A DNA stretch of 64,000 bases from Hydrogenophaga sp. (lineage in GTDB: Bacteria; Pseudomonadota; Gammaproteobacteria; Burkholderiales; Burkholderiaceae_C): assembly GCF_019635465.1 (NCBI RefSeq), contig NZ_JAHBZK010000002.1, positions 1 to 64,000 of the forward strand, read 5' to 3'. The notes beneath the pieces are model-generated. The model was not told where the DNA came from. It saw only the letters and a program-made list of their open reading frames with translations, and searched no databases. This document shows, piece after piece, positions 27,623 through 36,636 of the stretch. Made by a program: the position numbers and the translations under genes. Position 1 is the stretch's first letter. Every line of letters starts with the position of its first letter.

Positions 27623-29156
27623 CATTCGCCGCCTCGACAGCAAGGGCACGCTGTTCCTTGACTTCCGGTACGCCGGACAACGTCTGCGCGAGTACACCGC
27701 TCTCGCGGACACGCCGATGAACCGCAAGCGCCTGCAAAAGGCCCTCGAGCGCATCGAAGGCGAAATCGCCCTCGGCACGTTTGACTACGAGAAGACCTTC
27801 GGAAAGCCGCTTCCAGCCAAGTCTGGCCAGACGGACTCCGAAGCTTCGAGCAACGACGCTGAAGCTGCTCAGCCCACCACGCGCAGCGGCACGCCCTTGT
27901 TCAAGGACTTCGCCGACATGTGGTTCGCCGAGTGTGAAGTGTCCTGGCGCCGCAGCTACCGTGTCACGCAACGGGGATCGCTGGACCAGTACCTGATCCC
28001 GTACTTCGGGGACAAAGAGGTCGGCCACATCACCAAGGCAGACGTTCTGGCTTTTCGGGCATCACTCGCCAAAGTACCCGCCCGAAAAAGCCTCTCCACG
28101 CTGTCCAACCGTCGCATCAACTCCGTGATGAAGCCGCTGCGCCAGATCCTCAACGAGGCGGCCGACCGGCTGGAGTTTACGTCCGCGTTTCGCAACATCA
28201 AGCCGCTGAAGATGAAGAGGAGCGACGTCATGCCTTTCACACTCGAGGAGGTCCAGCAGATCCTCACGACCGTGCGGGCCGACTTCCGCAACTACTTCAC
28301 CGTGCGCTTCTTCACCGGCATGCGAACGGGGGAGGTGCACGGCCTGAAGTGGAAGTACATCGACTTCGAGCGTCGCCTGATCCTGGTTCGCGAGGCCATC
28401 GTGATGAAGGAGGAGGATGAGCTCAAGACCGATGGCAGCGTGCGCGACATCCAGATGACCGACCTGGTGTTCGACGCCCTGCAGGCGCAATTCAAGGTCA
28501 CCGGAAAACTCTCCGAGTTCGTCTTCTGCAACCGCAAAGGTGAGCCGATCGACAACCAGAATTTTCTGAATCGGGTCTGGTCGCCGCTGCTGCGCCATCT
28601 CAATATCCCTCACCGCAGGGCTTACCAGATGCGGCACACGGCAGCCACCCTGTGGCTCGCCGCGGGCGAAGCGCCGGAGTGGATCGCGCGCCAGCTCGGC
28701 CACACCAGCACCGAGATGCTGTTTCGGGTGTACAGCCGCTACGTGCCGAATCTGACCCGCCGTGACGGCTCGGCGATGGAGCGGCTCTTGAAGCAGCACA
28801 TCTCTGTCGCCCCGGTGCAGGGTCTGGTGGTGCGCCTGCCGGAAGAGGCGGCCATGCTGCCCGCGGCACAGCAGGCTGGGGCGCACGCTGCATCGGCCGA
28901 GTCCGCGGCCAGCGATGCGCTCGATCCGTCGGCTCTCGTGTCGCAGCCTGGCGCGCCGCTTCAGGATGGGCAAGCCAGCCCGGCGCCGGCGGCCAACGAG
29001 GCGCAAGCCTTCGAAGTGCTGCCTGCGCCGCGCCGCCGCAAAGGGGCATCAAGTGCGGAAAGCCGGAATCGAACCGGCACCGATCCGGGCGATGCGGAGC
29101 TTGCCGCCTTGCTCAGGCCACCCCCGCTGCCGCCGTTCCTGAGGCACGGCTCATAG
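27615..29156 (+). CDS. Tyrosine integrase with DUF3596-type arm-binding domain
   Basis: The 513-residue integrase starts at ATG 27615 with an arm-binding domain (MGSIRRLDSKGTLFLDFRYAGQRLREYTALADTPMNRKRL). A core-binding domain follows at about residues 95-195, and then the catalytic domain with Arg in FFTGMRTGEVHGL, the HxxR box in MRHTAATLWL, LGHTST and the Tyr nucleophile in VYSRYVPNL. About 120 residues beyond the usual end are low-complexity Ala/Pro-rich. Their DNA includes a tRNA-Leu-like sequence on the opposite strand. All catalytic residues are intact, so the element may still be mobile. Confidence 0.92.
   Translation: MGSIRRLDSKGTLFLDFRYAGQRLREYTALADTPMNRKRLQKALERIEGEIALGTFDYEKTFGKPLPAKSGQTDSEASSNDAEAAQPTTRSGTPLFKDFADMWFAECEVSWRRSYRVTQRGSLDQYLIPYFGDKEVGHITKADVLAFRASLAKVPARKSLSTLSNRRINSVMKPLRQILNEAADRLEFTSAFRNIKPLKMKRSDVMPFTLEEVQQILTTVRADFRNYFTVRFFTGMRTGEVHGLKWKYIDFERRLILVREAIVMKEEDELKTDGSVRDIQMTDLVFDALQAQFKVTGKLSEFVFCNRKGEPIDNQNFLNRVWSPLLRHLNIPHRRAYQMRHTAATLWLAAGEAPEWIARQLGHTSTEMLFRVYSRYVPNLTRRDGSAMERLLKQHISVAPVQGLVVRLPEEAAMLPAAQQAGAHAASAESAASDALDPSALVSQPGAPLQDGQASPAPAANEAQAFEVLPAPRRRKGASSAESRNRTGTDPGDAELAALLRPPPLPPFLRHGS
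29051..29084 (-). other. tRNA-Leu-like 3' end inside integrase (putative att site)
   Basis: Read on the minus strand, the sequence is a tRNA T arm GCCGG-TTCGATT-CCGGC followed by TTTCCGCAC, close to the 3' end of bacterial tRNA-Leu (…CCGGCCTTCCGCACCA). The 5' half of a tRNA is absent. Integrases often carry a copy of their target tRNA end next to or inside their own 3' end. This is therefore a plausible attachment site pointing to tRNA-Leu, not the tRNA-Arg at 9053. Confidence 0.55.
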
Positions 29157-29371
29157 CGCAGCGCTGAGCGCCCAGGCGCTTTTCTCGACCAACGAACCCT
29201 TACCAGCTGACTGATTGACCGGCCGGACCGATGTGTCCGCTGCACCGGTGAGGCGAAGCCTTGCCCGAAACAGCCCCAAGACAACGAGAACACGTCGAAA
29301 CAGCCGCTCAGAACAGCCCGATCTGCGAACCCGAAACCCGACTTATCCCTTCATCACCAAGGACCCAGACC

Positions 29372-31438
29372 ATGAACTCGAATCTCAAGACCACCGCCCA
29401 GATCAACAACCCGGCCGTTGACCAGGCAGTCCATGGCCTCACCGGCCACATCCAGCCGCACGGCGACCTGGTGGCCCACGCCCTGGCCATGCCGACCATC
29501 CTGCATGAGCTCTCCAAGAATATGGGCGAGTTCGAGAAGGAGGTGCGCAGCCAACTCTCGGCGCGCCTGAACAAGCAGGCAGCCAACGACAAGGCCAATC
29601 CCGAAAACTCCCCTCGCTCCGGCGCCAGCGCTGGCACGGACGCCGGGGGCTTCGCACCCTACGCCGTCTCCCCCGGCGAAGAGATGCCCAACCTGCTGGG
29701 TGAACTCGCCGAGCCCGGCTCGGTGTTTCGCATGAACACGCTGCTGAGCGCCGCTTTCCCGTTCGGCCCAGTGGGCCCGTACATGAACCAGAACGGCCAG
29801 ATCTGCCAGCGCCGCGAGGGCAGTGTCTCGATTGCCCTGCTCGGCAGCGGTGACCAGACGCTGGTGCTGCCCACGCCCTCGGACCAGACCGAGATCGCCC
29901 AGTCTGCTTCTCCGCGTGTGCGCTGGATCCGGGCCACCAAGACCCGCGTGCCCGGTGTGCCGGCTGATGCGCTGCTGGTCACGGGTATCGATCAGCCGCG
30001 CTCGGGTCGCGGCTCCGGCCCCTGGTTGCTCGACCACCTGCGCCTGTCGGAGGGCATCACGGCCGACCTGAGCCACGCCGTCCTGAGCCTGAAACCCGCT
30101 CACCAGGCGTTCTTCATGGCGGCGATTGCCCGGGCCGACATCGAGCAGGCCCTCGTGGCGCTGCTGCCGGAGGTGCGTGCGCGCAGCGTGGTTCACCCGT
30201 TGGCCCTGGGCGTGGTCGCGGCCGAGCAGGTCAACTCTCCTGAGCTGACCCGCGACGAGACCTCCCTTGTTCGCCTGGCCTGCCTGATCGCTGAACTGGG
30301 GGCTCTGCACGCAGCACCGGATCTGGTGTCGGGTGGTGGCTATTCCTCGAGCGAAGCCCTAGCGCGTGAACGTGAAGCCGAGCGCGCTGCCCACCCGCTG
30401 ACCCAGCTCACGCTGCGGAGCCTGCTCACGCGCTTCATCAACATGGAGCCGATGAGTGCTGAAGGGGATGACCAGGGGGGAATGAAGGAAGCAGTCAATG
30501 AAGGCGTCTGGCTGCAGTTGCTGCTCAGTGATACCGTGCACCAGCAGTACCGCATCGGCAGCAAGTACGGCCCGCTGGGCAAGAACCCGGTGAACCCGCG
30601 GTTTGCGCTCATGGCTCAGACCTTTGGCGATGCCATGCGGCTCGCGCGCCGCGAAGCCTATGCCCGGCTACGCGATGCTGATGCCGAAGCCCAGCAGCCG
30701 CTGCCGCTGGAGCCCGTGCCCACGCTGGTGACGGCGGCGCTGGCGCGGGCTCCAGGTGGAGTGGTTGAGCTGGGCGTGCAGGCCGATACGGCCGGCTCCG
30801 CCGACCAGGCCAACGCAGACGTCGACGAAGACCAGTTCGCGCTCGACCTGGACGAAGGCCCGCTCACCGACATGCCCGAGATCGACGACAGCGACGTCGA
30901 TGACTCTGCGCGGCTGTCATCCCTGGCCATGTTCTCAGGCTTGGCCCGAGGGCCGACGCCGGTGCGCATCCCCGACCACGAACGCCGCGCCTACGAAAAC
31001 CGCTCCATCCCTTGGCCTCGCCCGAGCCTGGCCTGGGCGGCCGGCATGCTGGACGGGGATGGTTGCGTGGCCATTGTTCGGCAAACGTATCCGAACCGCT
31101 CCAGCACCTACCGCTTGGTGGTGCAGGTGACCCAGAACGACCTGCAGACCCTGAAGCACTTCCGGGTGTGCGTGGGCGTGCCCGCCCCGATCCATGAAGT
31201 CAAACGCCGCATTGGCCACAACCGGCAGGTCTATGCCTTGATGTACTCCGGCCCCAAAGCCGTGCTGGTGCTGCAGCGCCTGGCAGCCCACCTGGTGCGC
31301 AAGCGTCCAGAGGCCGAGGTGGCCCTGTCCTTCATCGAGAAAGGGCAGGTAGGCCGGCGCTTCGGCGGTAGGGGTGTGCCTCCCTCGATCGAGCAGATCC
31401 GCATCAGCCACTACAACAAGCTGCGCGCGTTGAAGTGA
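29372..31438 (+). CDS. Unknown protein with LAGLIDADG-like C-terminal domain
   Basis: The 688-residue protein starts at ATG 29372 with AAGGA upstream. Residues 1-480 resemble nothing I recognise: a helical N-terminus, a Pro/Gly region and a long helical stretch. An acidic linker (DVDEDQFALDLDEGPLTDMPEIDDSDVDD) follows. The last 134 residues begin SLAWAAGMLDGDGCVAIVRQ, the first LAGLIDADG-helix pattern of homing endonucleases, and continue as one repeat rather than two. The acidic residue of the motif is present (LDGDG). It lies 18 bases before an AAA+ ATPase gene, and the pair probably works together. Confidence 0.6.
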   Translation: MNSNLKTTAQINNPAVDQAVHGLTGHIQPHGDLVAHALAMPTILHELSKNMGEFEKEVRSQLSARLNKQAANDKANPENSPRSGASAGTDAGGFAPYAVSPGEEMPNLLGELAEPGSVFRMNTLLSAAFPFGPVGPYMNQNGQICQRREGSVSIALLGSGDQTLVLPTPSDQTEIAQSASPRVRWIRATKTRVPGVPADALLVTGIDQPRSGRGSGPWLLDHLRLSEGITADLSHAVLSLKPAHQAFFMAAIARADIEQALVALLPEVRARSVVHPLALGVVAAEQVNSPELTRDETSLVRLACLIAELGALHAAPDLVSGGGYSSSEALAREREAERAAHPLTQLTLRSLLTRFINMEPMSAEGDDQGGMKEAVNEGVWLQLLLSDTVHQQYRIGSKYGPLGKNPVNPRFALMAQTFGDAMRLARREAYARLRDADAEAQQPLPLEPVPTLVTAALARAPGGVVELGVQADTAGSADQANADVDEDQFALDLDEGPLTDMPEIDDSDVDDSARLSSLAMFSGLARGPTPVRIPDHERRAYENRSIPWPRPSLAWAAGMLDGDGCVAIVRQTYPNRSSTYRLVVQVTQNDLQTLKHFRVCVGVPAPIHEVKRRIGHNRQVYALMYSGPKAVLVLQRLAAHLVRKRPEAEVALSFIEKGQVGRRFGGRGVPPSIEQIRISHYNKLRALK

Positions 31439-31455
31439 GACCGGGGAGAGCAGAC

Positions 31456-33108
31456 ATGACCGACCCCAAGAAGACCGATCCCGAGACCCCCGACCCGATC
31501 GGACCAGGCGTGTCGATGGTTGACGCGGTGAGCCCGTACTTGCGCCCCAAGCCGGATTGGGTGCTGGCCCCGCAGGCCAGGCGCCGACCGCCCAGCTTCA
31601 CCGCACCTCCTGCGCAAGGCCGCTCGCGGCTGCTGCAGGATGGCAACTTCGTGAGCCTACCCCACTTCGCCGACAACTACGAGTACGAGCTCCTGCTGCC
31701 TCCTGGCGTGGCCGAGCAGTTCAAGAAGCTCAAGCAGCGCCTGGAGAAGGAGGCGGCTGAATCGCTCGAGACCGACGAACACGGCAAGCACGTGGGTCGG
31801 CCGGAGGATCAGGCGCAGCGAGAGAGAGCGCGAGAACAAGAGCGTGAGCGAGAGCGAGAGCGACAGGAGCTTGCTGCCAAGGCAGCCGAGCGAGAGCAGC
31901 AGCAAGCCCGGGAGAAGATGCAAGCCGAACTGCGTCGCATGGGCTTCAACCCGGATCAGGGCAAGCTTCGGGCCCAGATCGAGAAACTGCCCCTGACTCA
32001 GCGCCTGCGGGTGTACAGGGAGGAGGACGTTCAGCGCATGGCGGCTTCGGCGCAGAGCGTGGATTCGGACGCGAAGAAAAGGAACGAGCCGCTGGGCTAC
32101 CTGCTCAAGGCCCGGGGGCCCTGGCGGCGGATCGGAAGTCCGGCGTCGGTGGAGGCGATCCTGGCGCTGCAGGAGGATCACCCACACTTCGGTGAAGTCA
32201 TCCAGTTCGTGGCGAACCATGTGGCGCTGCAGAAGATGCGCTTCGGGGCGGACGAGACCGAGATCGGGCAAGCGCTCGCGAAAGGGAAGAAGGCCAGAGC
32301 AGGGAAGGGGGCGGGCAAAGGTTCAAGCTCGAGCCTTGAGGCGGCAGACCAGGTGAAGGCGCCGGTGCCACCGGTGCGCTTACCTCCCGTGCTGCTCTAC
32401 GGCCCACCGGGTGTCGGCAAGACCCACTTCTGCGAATCCCTGGCCAAGGTGCTCGGGGTGCCGGTGCGCCGCCACCCAATGGATCAGGCCGAAACCTCCG
32501 GGGCGCTGCTTGGCTCGGACGCTGTCTGGGGCAACTCGCGCTATGGGCTGGTCTTCGATCTGCTTGGCCTGGGTGAGTACGCCAACCCACTCGTGATCCT
32601 GGATGAGTTGGACAAGGCACAGACGATGGGCAAGACCTCAGGCGGGTTCTCATCGCCAACCGGGGTGCTGCACTCGCTGCTGGAGCCAGTCTCAGCCGCA
32701 CAGGTGCGGGACATCAGTCTGGACCTGGAACTCGATGCGAGCCAGCTCACCTGGATCGCCACGGCTAACTACCCCTGGTGGGTGCCGGCCACATTGCGAT
32801 CGCGTTTCAGGGAGTTCTTCATCATGCCGCCAGGTGCGGAGCAGGCGATTCAGCTCGCACGAAGCGTGGTGAAGAACGCGCTGACGGCGGCGGGGTTCGG
32901 GATAGGAGAGCCGGATCGGCGAATCGTGGTAGCGCTGGCGCACCTCAGTGCGCGGGAGATTTTTCAGGTCACAGTGATGGCGGCGGGCAGGGCGGCCGCC
33001 AAGGGATACACCGCGGTGCGACTAGAGCACCTGCCTGCGGCGGTGCTAGCTGAATCTGATGAGACAGGCCGTGGCGGCAACAACAGTGGCAAGGCGTCTA
33101 TTCATTGA
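31456..33108 (+). CDS. AAA+ ATPase (Lon-like) of unknown role
   Basis: The 550-residue protein starts at ATG 31456 with GGGGAG upstream; a GTG at 31435 overlapping the previous stop is possible. Residues about 120-160 are a highly charged coiled coil of Glu, Arg and Gln. The AAA+ module has Walker A GPPGVGKT (about residue 316), Walker B LVILDELDK, sensor 1 TWIATANYPWW and arginine finger LRSRFREFF, closest in style to Lon-type ATPases. No protease catalytic dyad or other effector domain is visible. It should remodel its partner encoded upstream. A diverged relic of the same gene lies at 58742. Confidence 0.7.
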   Translation: MTDPKKTDPETPDPIGPGVSMVDAVSPYLRPKPDWVLAPQARRRPPSFTAPPAQGRSRLLQDGNFVSLPHFADNYEYELLLPPGVAEQFKKLKQRLEKEAAESLETDEHGKHVGRPEDQAQRERAREQERERERERQELAAKAAEREQQQAREKMQAELRRMGFNPDQGKLRAQIEKLPLTQRLRVYREEDVQRMAASAQSVDSDAKKRNEPLGYLLKARGPWRRIGSPASVEAILALQEDHPHFGEVIQFVANHVALQKMRFGADETEIGQALAKGKKARAGKGAGKGSSSSLEAADQVKAPVPPVRLPPVLLYGPPGVGKTHFCESLAKVLGVPVRRHPMDQAETSGALLGSDAVWGNSRYGLVFDLLGLGEYANPLVILDELDKAQTMGKTSGGFSSPTGVLHSLLEPVSAAQVRDISLDLELDASQLTWIATANYPWWVPATLRSRFREFFIMPPGAEQAIQLARSVVKNALTAAGFGIGEPDRRIVVALAHLSAREIFQVTVMAAGRAAAKGYTAVRLEHLPAAVLAESDETGRGGNNSGKASIH

Positions 33109-33880
33109 TCTGACGACATCCGCTCTGGAACGCGAGAATACATAACTGGGGGCGAGCCCTACCAAGTTGAATCCACAGCGATCAGCGCGATGCTTCAGAT
33201 ACCAGTTCTGTTAGTGCGCACACGAGATCACCGGGAGTCCTGATTGGGTGCAACTAGTCTGGAAGCTCTCTAGTGAACCAAGGCGTCGTACTCCGGAACG
33301 CGGACGGACGCAGCAAGACGAAGGCGTTGGCTACCAGCCCTTCGTCCGTCTGCACCGAAAGCATGGCGTCTGCGGGTGGACGCCGGTTCTTCAGCAAATG
33401 CCATCGGTGCTCACCCCGAATCGTTCTGTGCCATATCAACTGGAGTCGAAGGCGCAGCGAGTCGCCAAGGACCAGGATCCGACTGCGCGGGTAAATTTGG
33501 TAGGGGACACCGGCCCTGGTCAGCAGCTTGCTGATGTCGCGTTGCAGCCGGTCCCCGCTCTTTCTTTACTTGACCCGCGTGCACTCGCGCTGCGCGCGCG
33601 CTAGATGGCCAGCTTCTTACGCAGAACCAGCAGAAGTTGTTCCTTGTCCCGATGCAGCCGTCCCCGCGAGCACAGGCTGCGCTGCCCCCTTTCCCAAAGC
33701 TCTTGAGAAACGATGGGCTCGATCAGCTTGTTCGCTCGTGTCTGAGAAGCCCTGCACTCCTGTTTGCTCGTGCTGCATCGTCCCAGACAGCGCTTCAAGC
33801 CGAGCGAGCGACATACCGTACCGGCCTTCACAGCAACCAAAATAATAAATCTTTTCTACTAAGTAAAATCCTTAGGCGAT
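33109..33880. other. Degraded region with coding remnants on the minus strand
   Basis: No intact gene is convincing. On the minus strand, 33254-33565 reads as coherent protein (DISKLLTRAGVPYQIYPRSRILVLGDSLRLRLQ, then WHRTIRGEHRWHLLKNRRPPADAML) but has no good start and is preceded by a stop. A second minus-strand frame at 33601-33840 (TTG start) ends just upstream. The two may be pieces of one broken gene that I do not recognise. The segment 33840-33880 is AT-rich and leads into the IclR promoter. Confidence 0.4.
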
Positions 33881-33924
33881 ATATCGAAAAGAAGCTTGCA
33901 CATATCGAAACGCGAACGTACATT
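33881..33924 (+). promoter_or_regulatory. IclR gene promoter with direct repeats
   Basis: TTGCAC (33896-33901), 17 bases, then TACATT (33919-33924) make a sigma70 promoter. ATATCGAAA occurs twice, at 33881-33889 and 33902-33910, 21 bases apart on the same face of the helix; the second copy fills the promoter spacer. This fits autoregulation by the IclR protein encoded just downstream. The -10 ends only 7 bases before the ATG at 33932. Confidence 0.6.
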
Positions 33925-33931
33925 GGACGCA

Positions 33932-34840
33932 ATGAATAGTGAAGCGAGGCTTTTTGTGCAAGACATCGAGAAATCAGGTGGATCAGAGCGAAAGAGACAG
34001 GGCGGGCGATCGGATCGAGAAGAGGGCGCTGCAGTTGGGTCACTGTCTCGGGGGCTCCAGATCCTGGACGTCCTCACTCAAGCGCCCGGTTGGCTCTCGC
34101 TTTCCGACATCGCTGCAGAGACGGGCCTTGACGCCAGTACTGCGCATCGACTGCTCCAAACGCTGATCGAGAGCGGCCATGCCGTACGAGACGACGCTCT
34201 CAAACGCTACCTGCCGGGCCCTCGCACTCTGTCGCCCCTTTCGCTCTTCCACCCATTAACGCAGCTTCGTCGCGAAGCCTTGCCTGTCTTGGAGTTCCTC
34301 CAGTCGCAGATCGGAGAGACCTGTGCGTTCGTGCTTTTCCTCGGCCAGGAACGTCTGGTAGTCGACTTCGTGCGCGGTAGTCATCCGCTGTCGCCGTACT
34401 ACGACACGTGGCTGAAGAGCCCGCTGCACGGTTCGGCTTCGGGAAAGCTGTTGTTGGCATGGATGCAAGAAGCCGAAAGAGCGGAGTTGTTGGGCCCAGG
34501 GCCCTACCCGGCGCATACAGCTAAGACCATCACGTCACCAGAAGAGCTCGAGGGCGACCTGAAGCTGGTGCGCCAGAGGGGGTATGCGGTTGCGCGTGAG
34601 GATGCTTACGAGAGCTTAGTCGCGCTAGGCGTCCCGCTGGCCTTTCAGCGCGATGCGCAACCGATTGGCTGCCTTGTCATCTCCGCAGCAAGCAGCTCTC
34701 TGGGCCCTGAAGCCGAGCCGAAGGTTTCAGAGCAACTTCGTGCCGCGACCACGCTGCTTATGAACGGAGCGCCGACGATGCAGGTATTTCGCCAGTGGAC
34801 GGCGCGAGGTATCCGACGAGGCTCCGCCACTCTGGCTTAA
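33932..34840 (+). CDS. IclR-family transcriptional regulator
   Basis: The 302-residue protein has an N-terminal winged helix at about residues 50-105 (SLSRGLQILDVLTQAPGWLSLSDIAAETGLDASTAHRLLQTLIESG) and a C-terminal GAF-like ligand domain (FVLFLGQERLVVDFVRG; SPLHGSASGKLLLAWM; YAVAREDAYESLVALGVPLAF). The first 45 residues are a charged extension. It precedes the dioxygenase operon by 24 bases on the same strand and probably regulates it in response to an aromatic acid. With the promoter seen, an ATG at 33932 would give an almost leaderless mRNA; a GTG at 33953-33955 is an alternative. Confidence 0.92.
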   Translation: MNSEARLFVQDIEKSGGSERKRQGGRSDREEGAAVGSLSRGLQILDVLTQAPGWLSLSDIAAETGLDASTAHRLLQTLIESGHAVRDDALKRYLPGPRTLSPLSLFHPLTQLRREALPVLEFLQSQIGETCAFVLFLGQERLVVDFVRGSHPLSPYYDTWLKSPLHGSASGKLLLAWMQEAERAELLGPGPYPAHTAKTITSPEELEGDLKLVRQRGYAVAREDAYESLVALGVPLAFQRDAQPIGCLVISAASSSLGPEAEPKVSEQLRAATTLLMNGAPTMQVFRQWTARGIRRGSATLA

Positions 34841-34864
34841 CCCCTTCTCGTTAGAAAGCACGAT

Positions 34865-36085
34865 ATGACACGCAACGCCGTTCAGTGGACCAGTCCCCCC
34901 CAGCTGCCTGCGGACCACTACATCGACTCGCAGGTATATACGAGCCAGGAGATATTTGACGAAGAGCGCGAAAAGATCTTCGCGCGCACTTGGAAGTTCA
35001 TCTGCCACGAGAGCGAGTTACCCAACCCGGGAGACTTCAGATCTGTGGAGCATGTTGGTATCCCGCTAGTCGTGGTGCGCGGACCGGACGGCACGGTGCG
35101 CACCTTCGTCAACGCATGTTCGCATCGTGGCGCGAAGCTGGTGAATGAGCCGCGAGGCAATACGAAGCACTTCACCTGCTTCTTCCATCTCTGGTCGTAC
35201 GACACGGGTGGGCGCTGTATCGAGATCACTCGCGAAGAAGGCTACAAGCACTGCGGCTTGACCAAGGACGATTGCGGGCTGCGAAAAGTTCGTACGGAAA
35301 TCAAGCTCGGGATGGTGTTCATCAACATGGATGACCAGGCCGAGGATTTCGACACCCACGTTGGCAATGCCATGGACGACCTATTGGAGCCGATGGGTAC
35401 CCAACCAATGGAGGTCTTCCATTTTCACCGCGTGCTTATGCATGCCAACTGGAAGCAGTGGCACGAGACCAATATGGAGCTTTACCACGAGTGGGGCCAC
35501 GTAGTAAACCGCACGACCAGTGTGGCGGTTCCGGGTTACCACGATCGCAAGTGGAAGATCCATCCCAGCGGCCATGGCTCTCTGGAGCCGCTAAAGGTGC
35601 AGTACAGCAACTACAAAGGCTGGGATCAGCGCGAGAACCTGACGCTCCCGGGTCTGTCACCTGGAGAGTTCCGCGTAGTAGACCTGTTCCCGAACACCAC
35701 CGTGATCGTCCGAGCGACAACGATCCGAATCGACACCAGTATCCCAATTGCCCCCGGCATCACTCTTCTCGAACAGCGTGGACTGGGTGTAAAGGGCGAG
35801 TCGGCACAAGACAGGGCGCACCGCCAGCACCACCACAACCAGTTCTGGGGCCCCTTCGGACGCAACCTGGCCGAAGACGTGATCTTCGTAGAAGCGGTAG
35901 AGCGAGCGAACCGGCACGGTGGTGCGCGTTTCGGAATCATCGCCCGACACGAAGAATTGAAGTCGCAGGACGATGAAATCATGCGCGCGTACTACCGAAC
36001 CTGGGGTCGCTATATGGAGCGCGAAGCATCAAACCCGTTGGGCGCACGCGAAGGACAAGCAGTGCCTGTGGCGCGCCGCGCCTGA
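34865..36085 (+). CDS. Rieske aromatic ring-hydroxylating dioxygenase, alpha subunit
   Basis: The 406-residue protein has a Rieske [2Fe-2S] site (ACSHRGAKLVN…FTCFFHLWSYD, the CxH and CxxH ligands at about residues 86-109). Its catalytic domain contains WKQWHETNMELYHEWGHVVNR as the mononuclear iron site, in which the two His are separated by three residues rather than the usual four. It would insert O2 into an aromatic ring with electrons from the ferredoxin and reductase encoded downstream. The substrate cannot be read from sequence. It is the first structural gene of the operon. Confidence 0.92.
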   Translation: MTRNAVQWTSPPQLPADHYIDSQVYTSQEIFDEEREKIFARTWKFICHESELPNPGDFRSVEHVGIPLVVVRGPDGTVRTFVNACSHRGAKLVNEPRGNTKHFTCFFHLWSYDTGGRCIEITREEGYKHCGLTKDDCGLRKVRTEIKLGMVFINMDDQAEDFDTHVGNAMDDLLEPMGTQPMEVFHFHRVLMHANWKQWHETNMELYHEWGHVVNRTTSVAVPGYHDRKWKIHPSGHGSLEPLKVQYSNYKGWDQRENLTLPGLSPGEFRVVDLFPNTTVIVRATTIRIDTSIPIAPGITLLEQRGLGVKGESAQDRAHRQHHHNQFWGPFGRNLAEDVIFVEAVERANRHGGARFGIIARHEELKSQDDEIMRAYYRTWGRYMEREASNPLGAREGQAVPVARRA

Positions 36086-36099
36086 GAGATGAAGACCAA

Positions 36100-36552
36100 A
36101 TGAACAGTGAAGCAATTGCACGAATGATCTATGGTGCCGCAATCAAGCTGGACGCCGAGGACTTCAAGGGGTTCATGCGCCAGTGCGGCGACGATTTTAG
36201 ATACTCGATTCGTAGTTATAGCCCGGAGCTCGGTCAGGAGATGGTCTGGCTCGAGCACGATCGAAAGGGGATGCAGGACCTCTTCGCCATGCTGCCAAAG
36301 CATGTTCGTATGACAGGGCGATTCAAGCGTCATGTAAGCGTCTACTCCGTCGATAGGGATGATGACCGCCATGCCCGTGCGCACTCTAGCGTTCTGCTCG
36401 TGCATACCGATATGGAAGGCAACTCCAAGCTCTTCGCTGCAGGGCAATACGAGGACCTTATCGACACTGCAGGAGATACACCCCGCATTCTCGAGCGTGT
36501 CGTCCGCTTAGAAACCCGAAACCTCGGACCGGGCGTGCACGTGCCTGTCTAG
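36100..36552 (+). CDS. Aromatic ring-hydroxylating dioxygenase, beta subunit
   Basis: The 150-residue protein lies 14 bases after the alpha subunit and has the cone-like NTF2 fold of dioxygenase beta subunits: ARMIYGAAIKLDAEDFKGFMRQCGDDFRY, RHVSVYSVDRDD, then LFAAGQYEDLIDTAGDTPRILERVVRLETRNLGPGVHVPV, the usual C-terminal strand pair. Beta subunits stabilise the alpha3-beta3 hexamer and have no redox centre. Length is slightly short for the family. Confidence 0.88.
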   Translation: MNSEAIARMIYGAAIKLDAEDFKGFMRQCGDDFRYSIRSYSPELGQEMVWLEHDRKGMQDLFAMLPKHVRMTGRFKRHVSVYSVDRDDDRHARAHSSVLLVHTDMEGNSKLFAAGQYEDLIDTAGDTPRILERVVRLETRNLGPGVHVPV

Positions 36553-36636
36553 GGAAGCCCCCGTTCCGCCTCTTCCTCCCCGCGCGCGTTCGTGTGCGCG
36601 TGCGAATCATCACACCAACGTTCTTAGGAGACAAGC

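Noticed and set aside
31020..31438. LAGLIDADG-like domain considered as an intein
   Set aside because: No intein splicing blocks (N-terminal Cys/Ser, His-Asn end) are seen and the protein ends with the domain, so there is no C-extein.
34865..36085. Assigning a named substrate (benzoate, anthranilate, cumate) to the dioxygenase
   Set aside because: The subunits are recognisable but nothing in the sequence I can read fixes the substrate.
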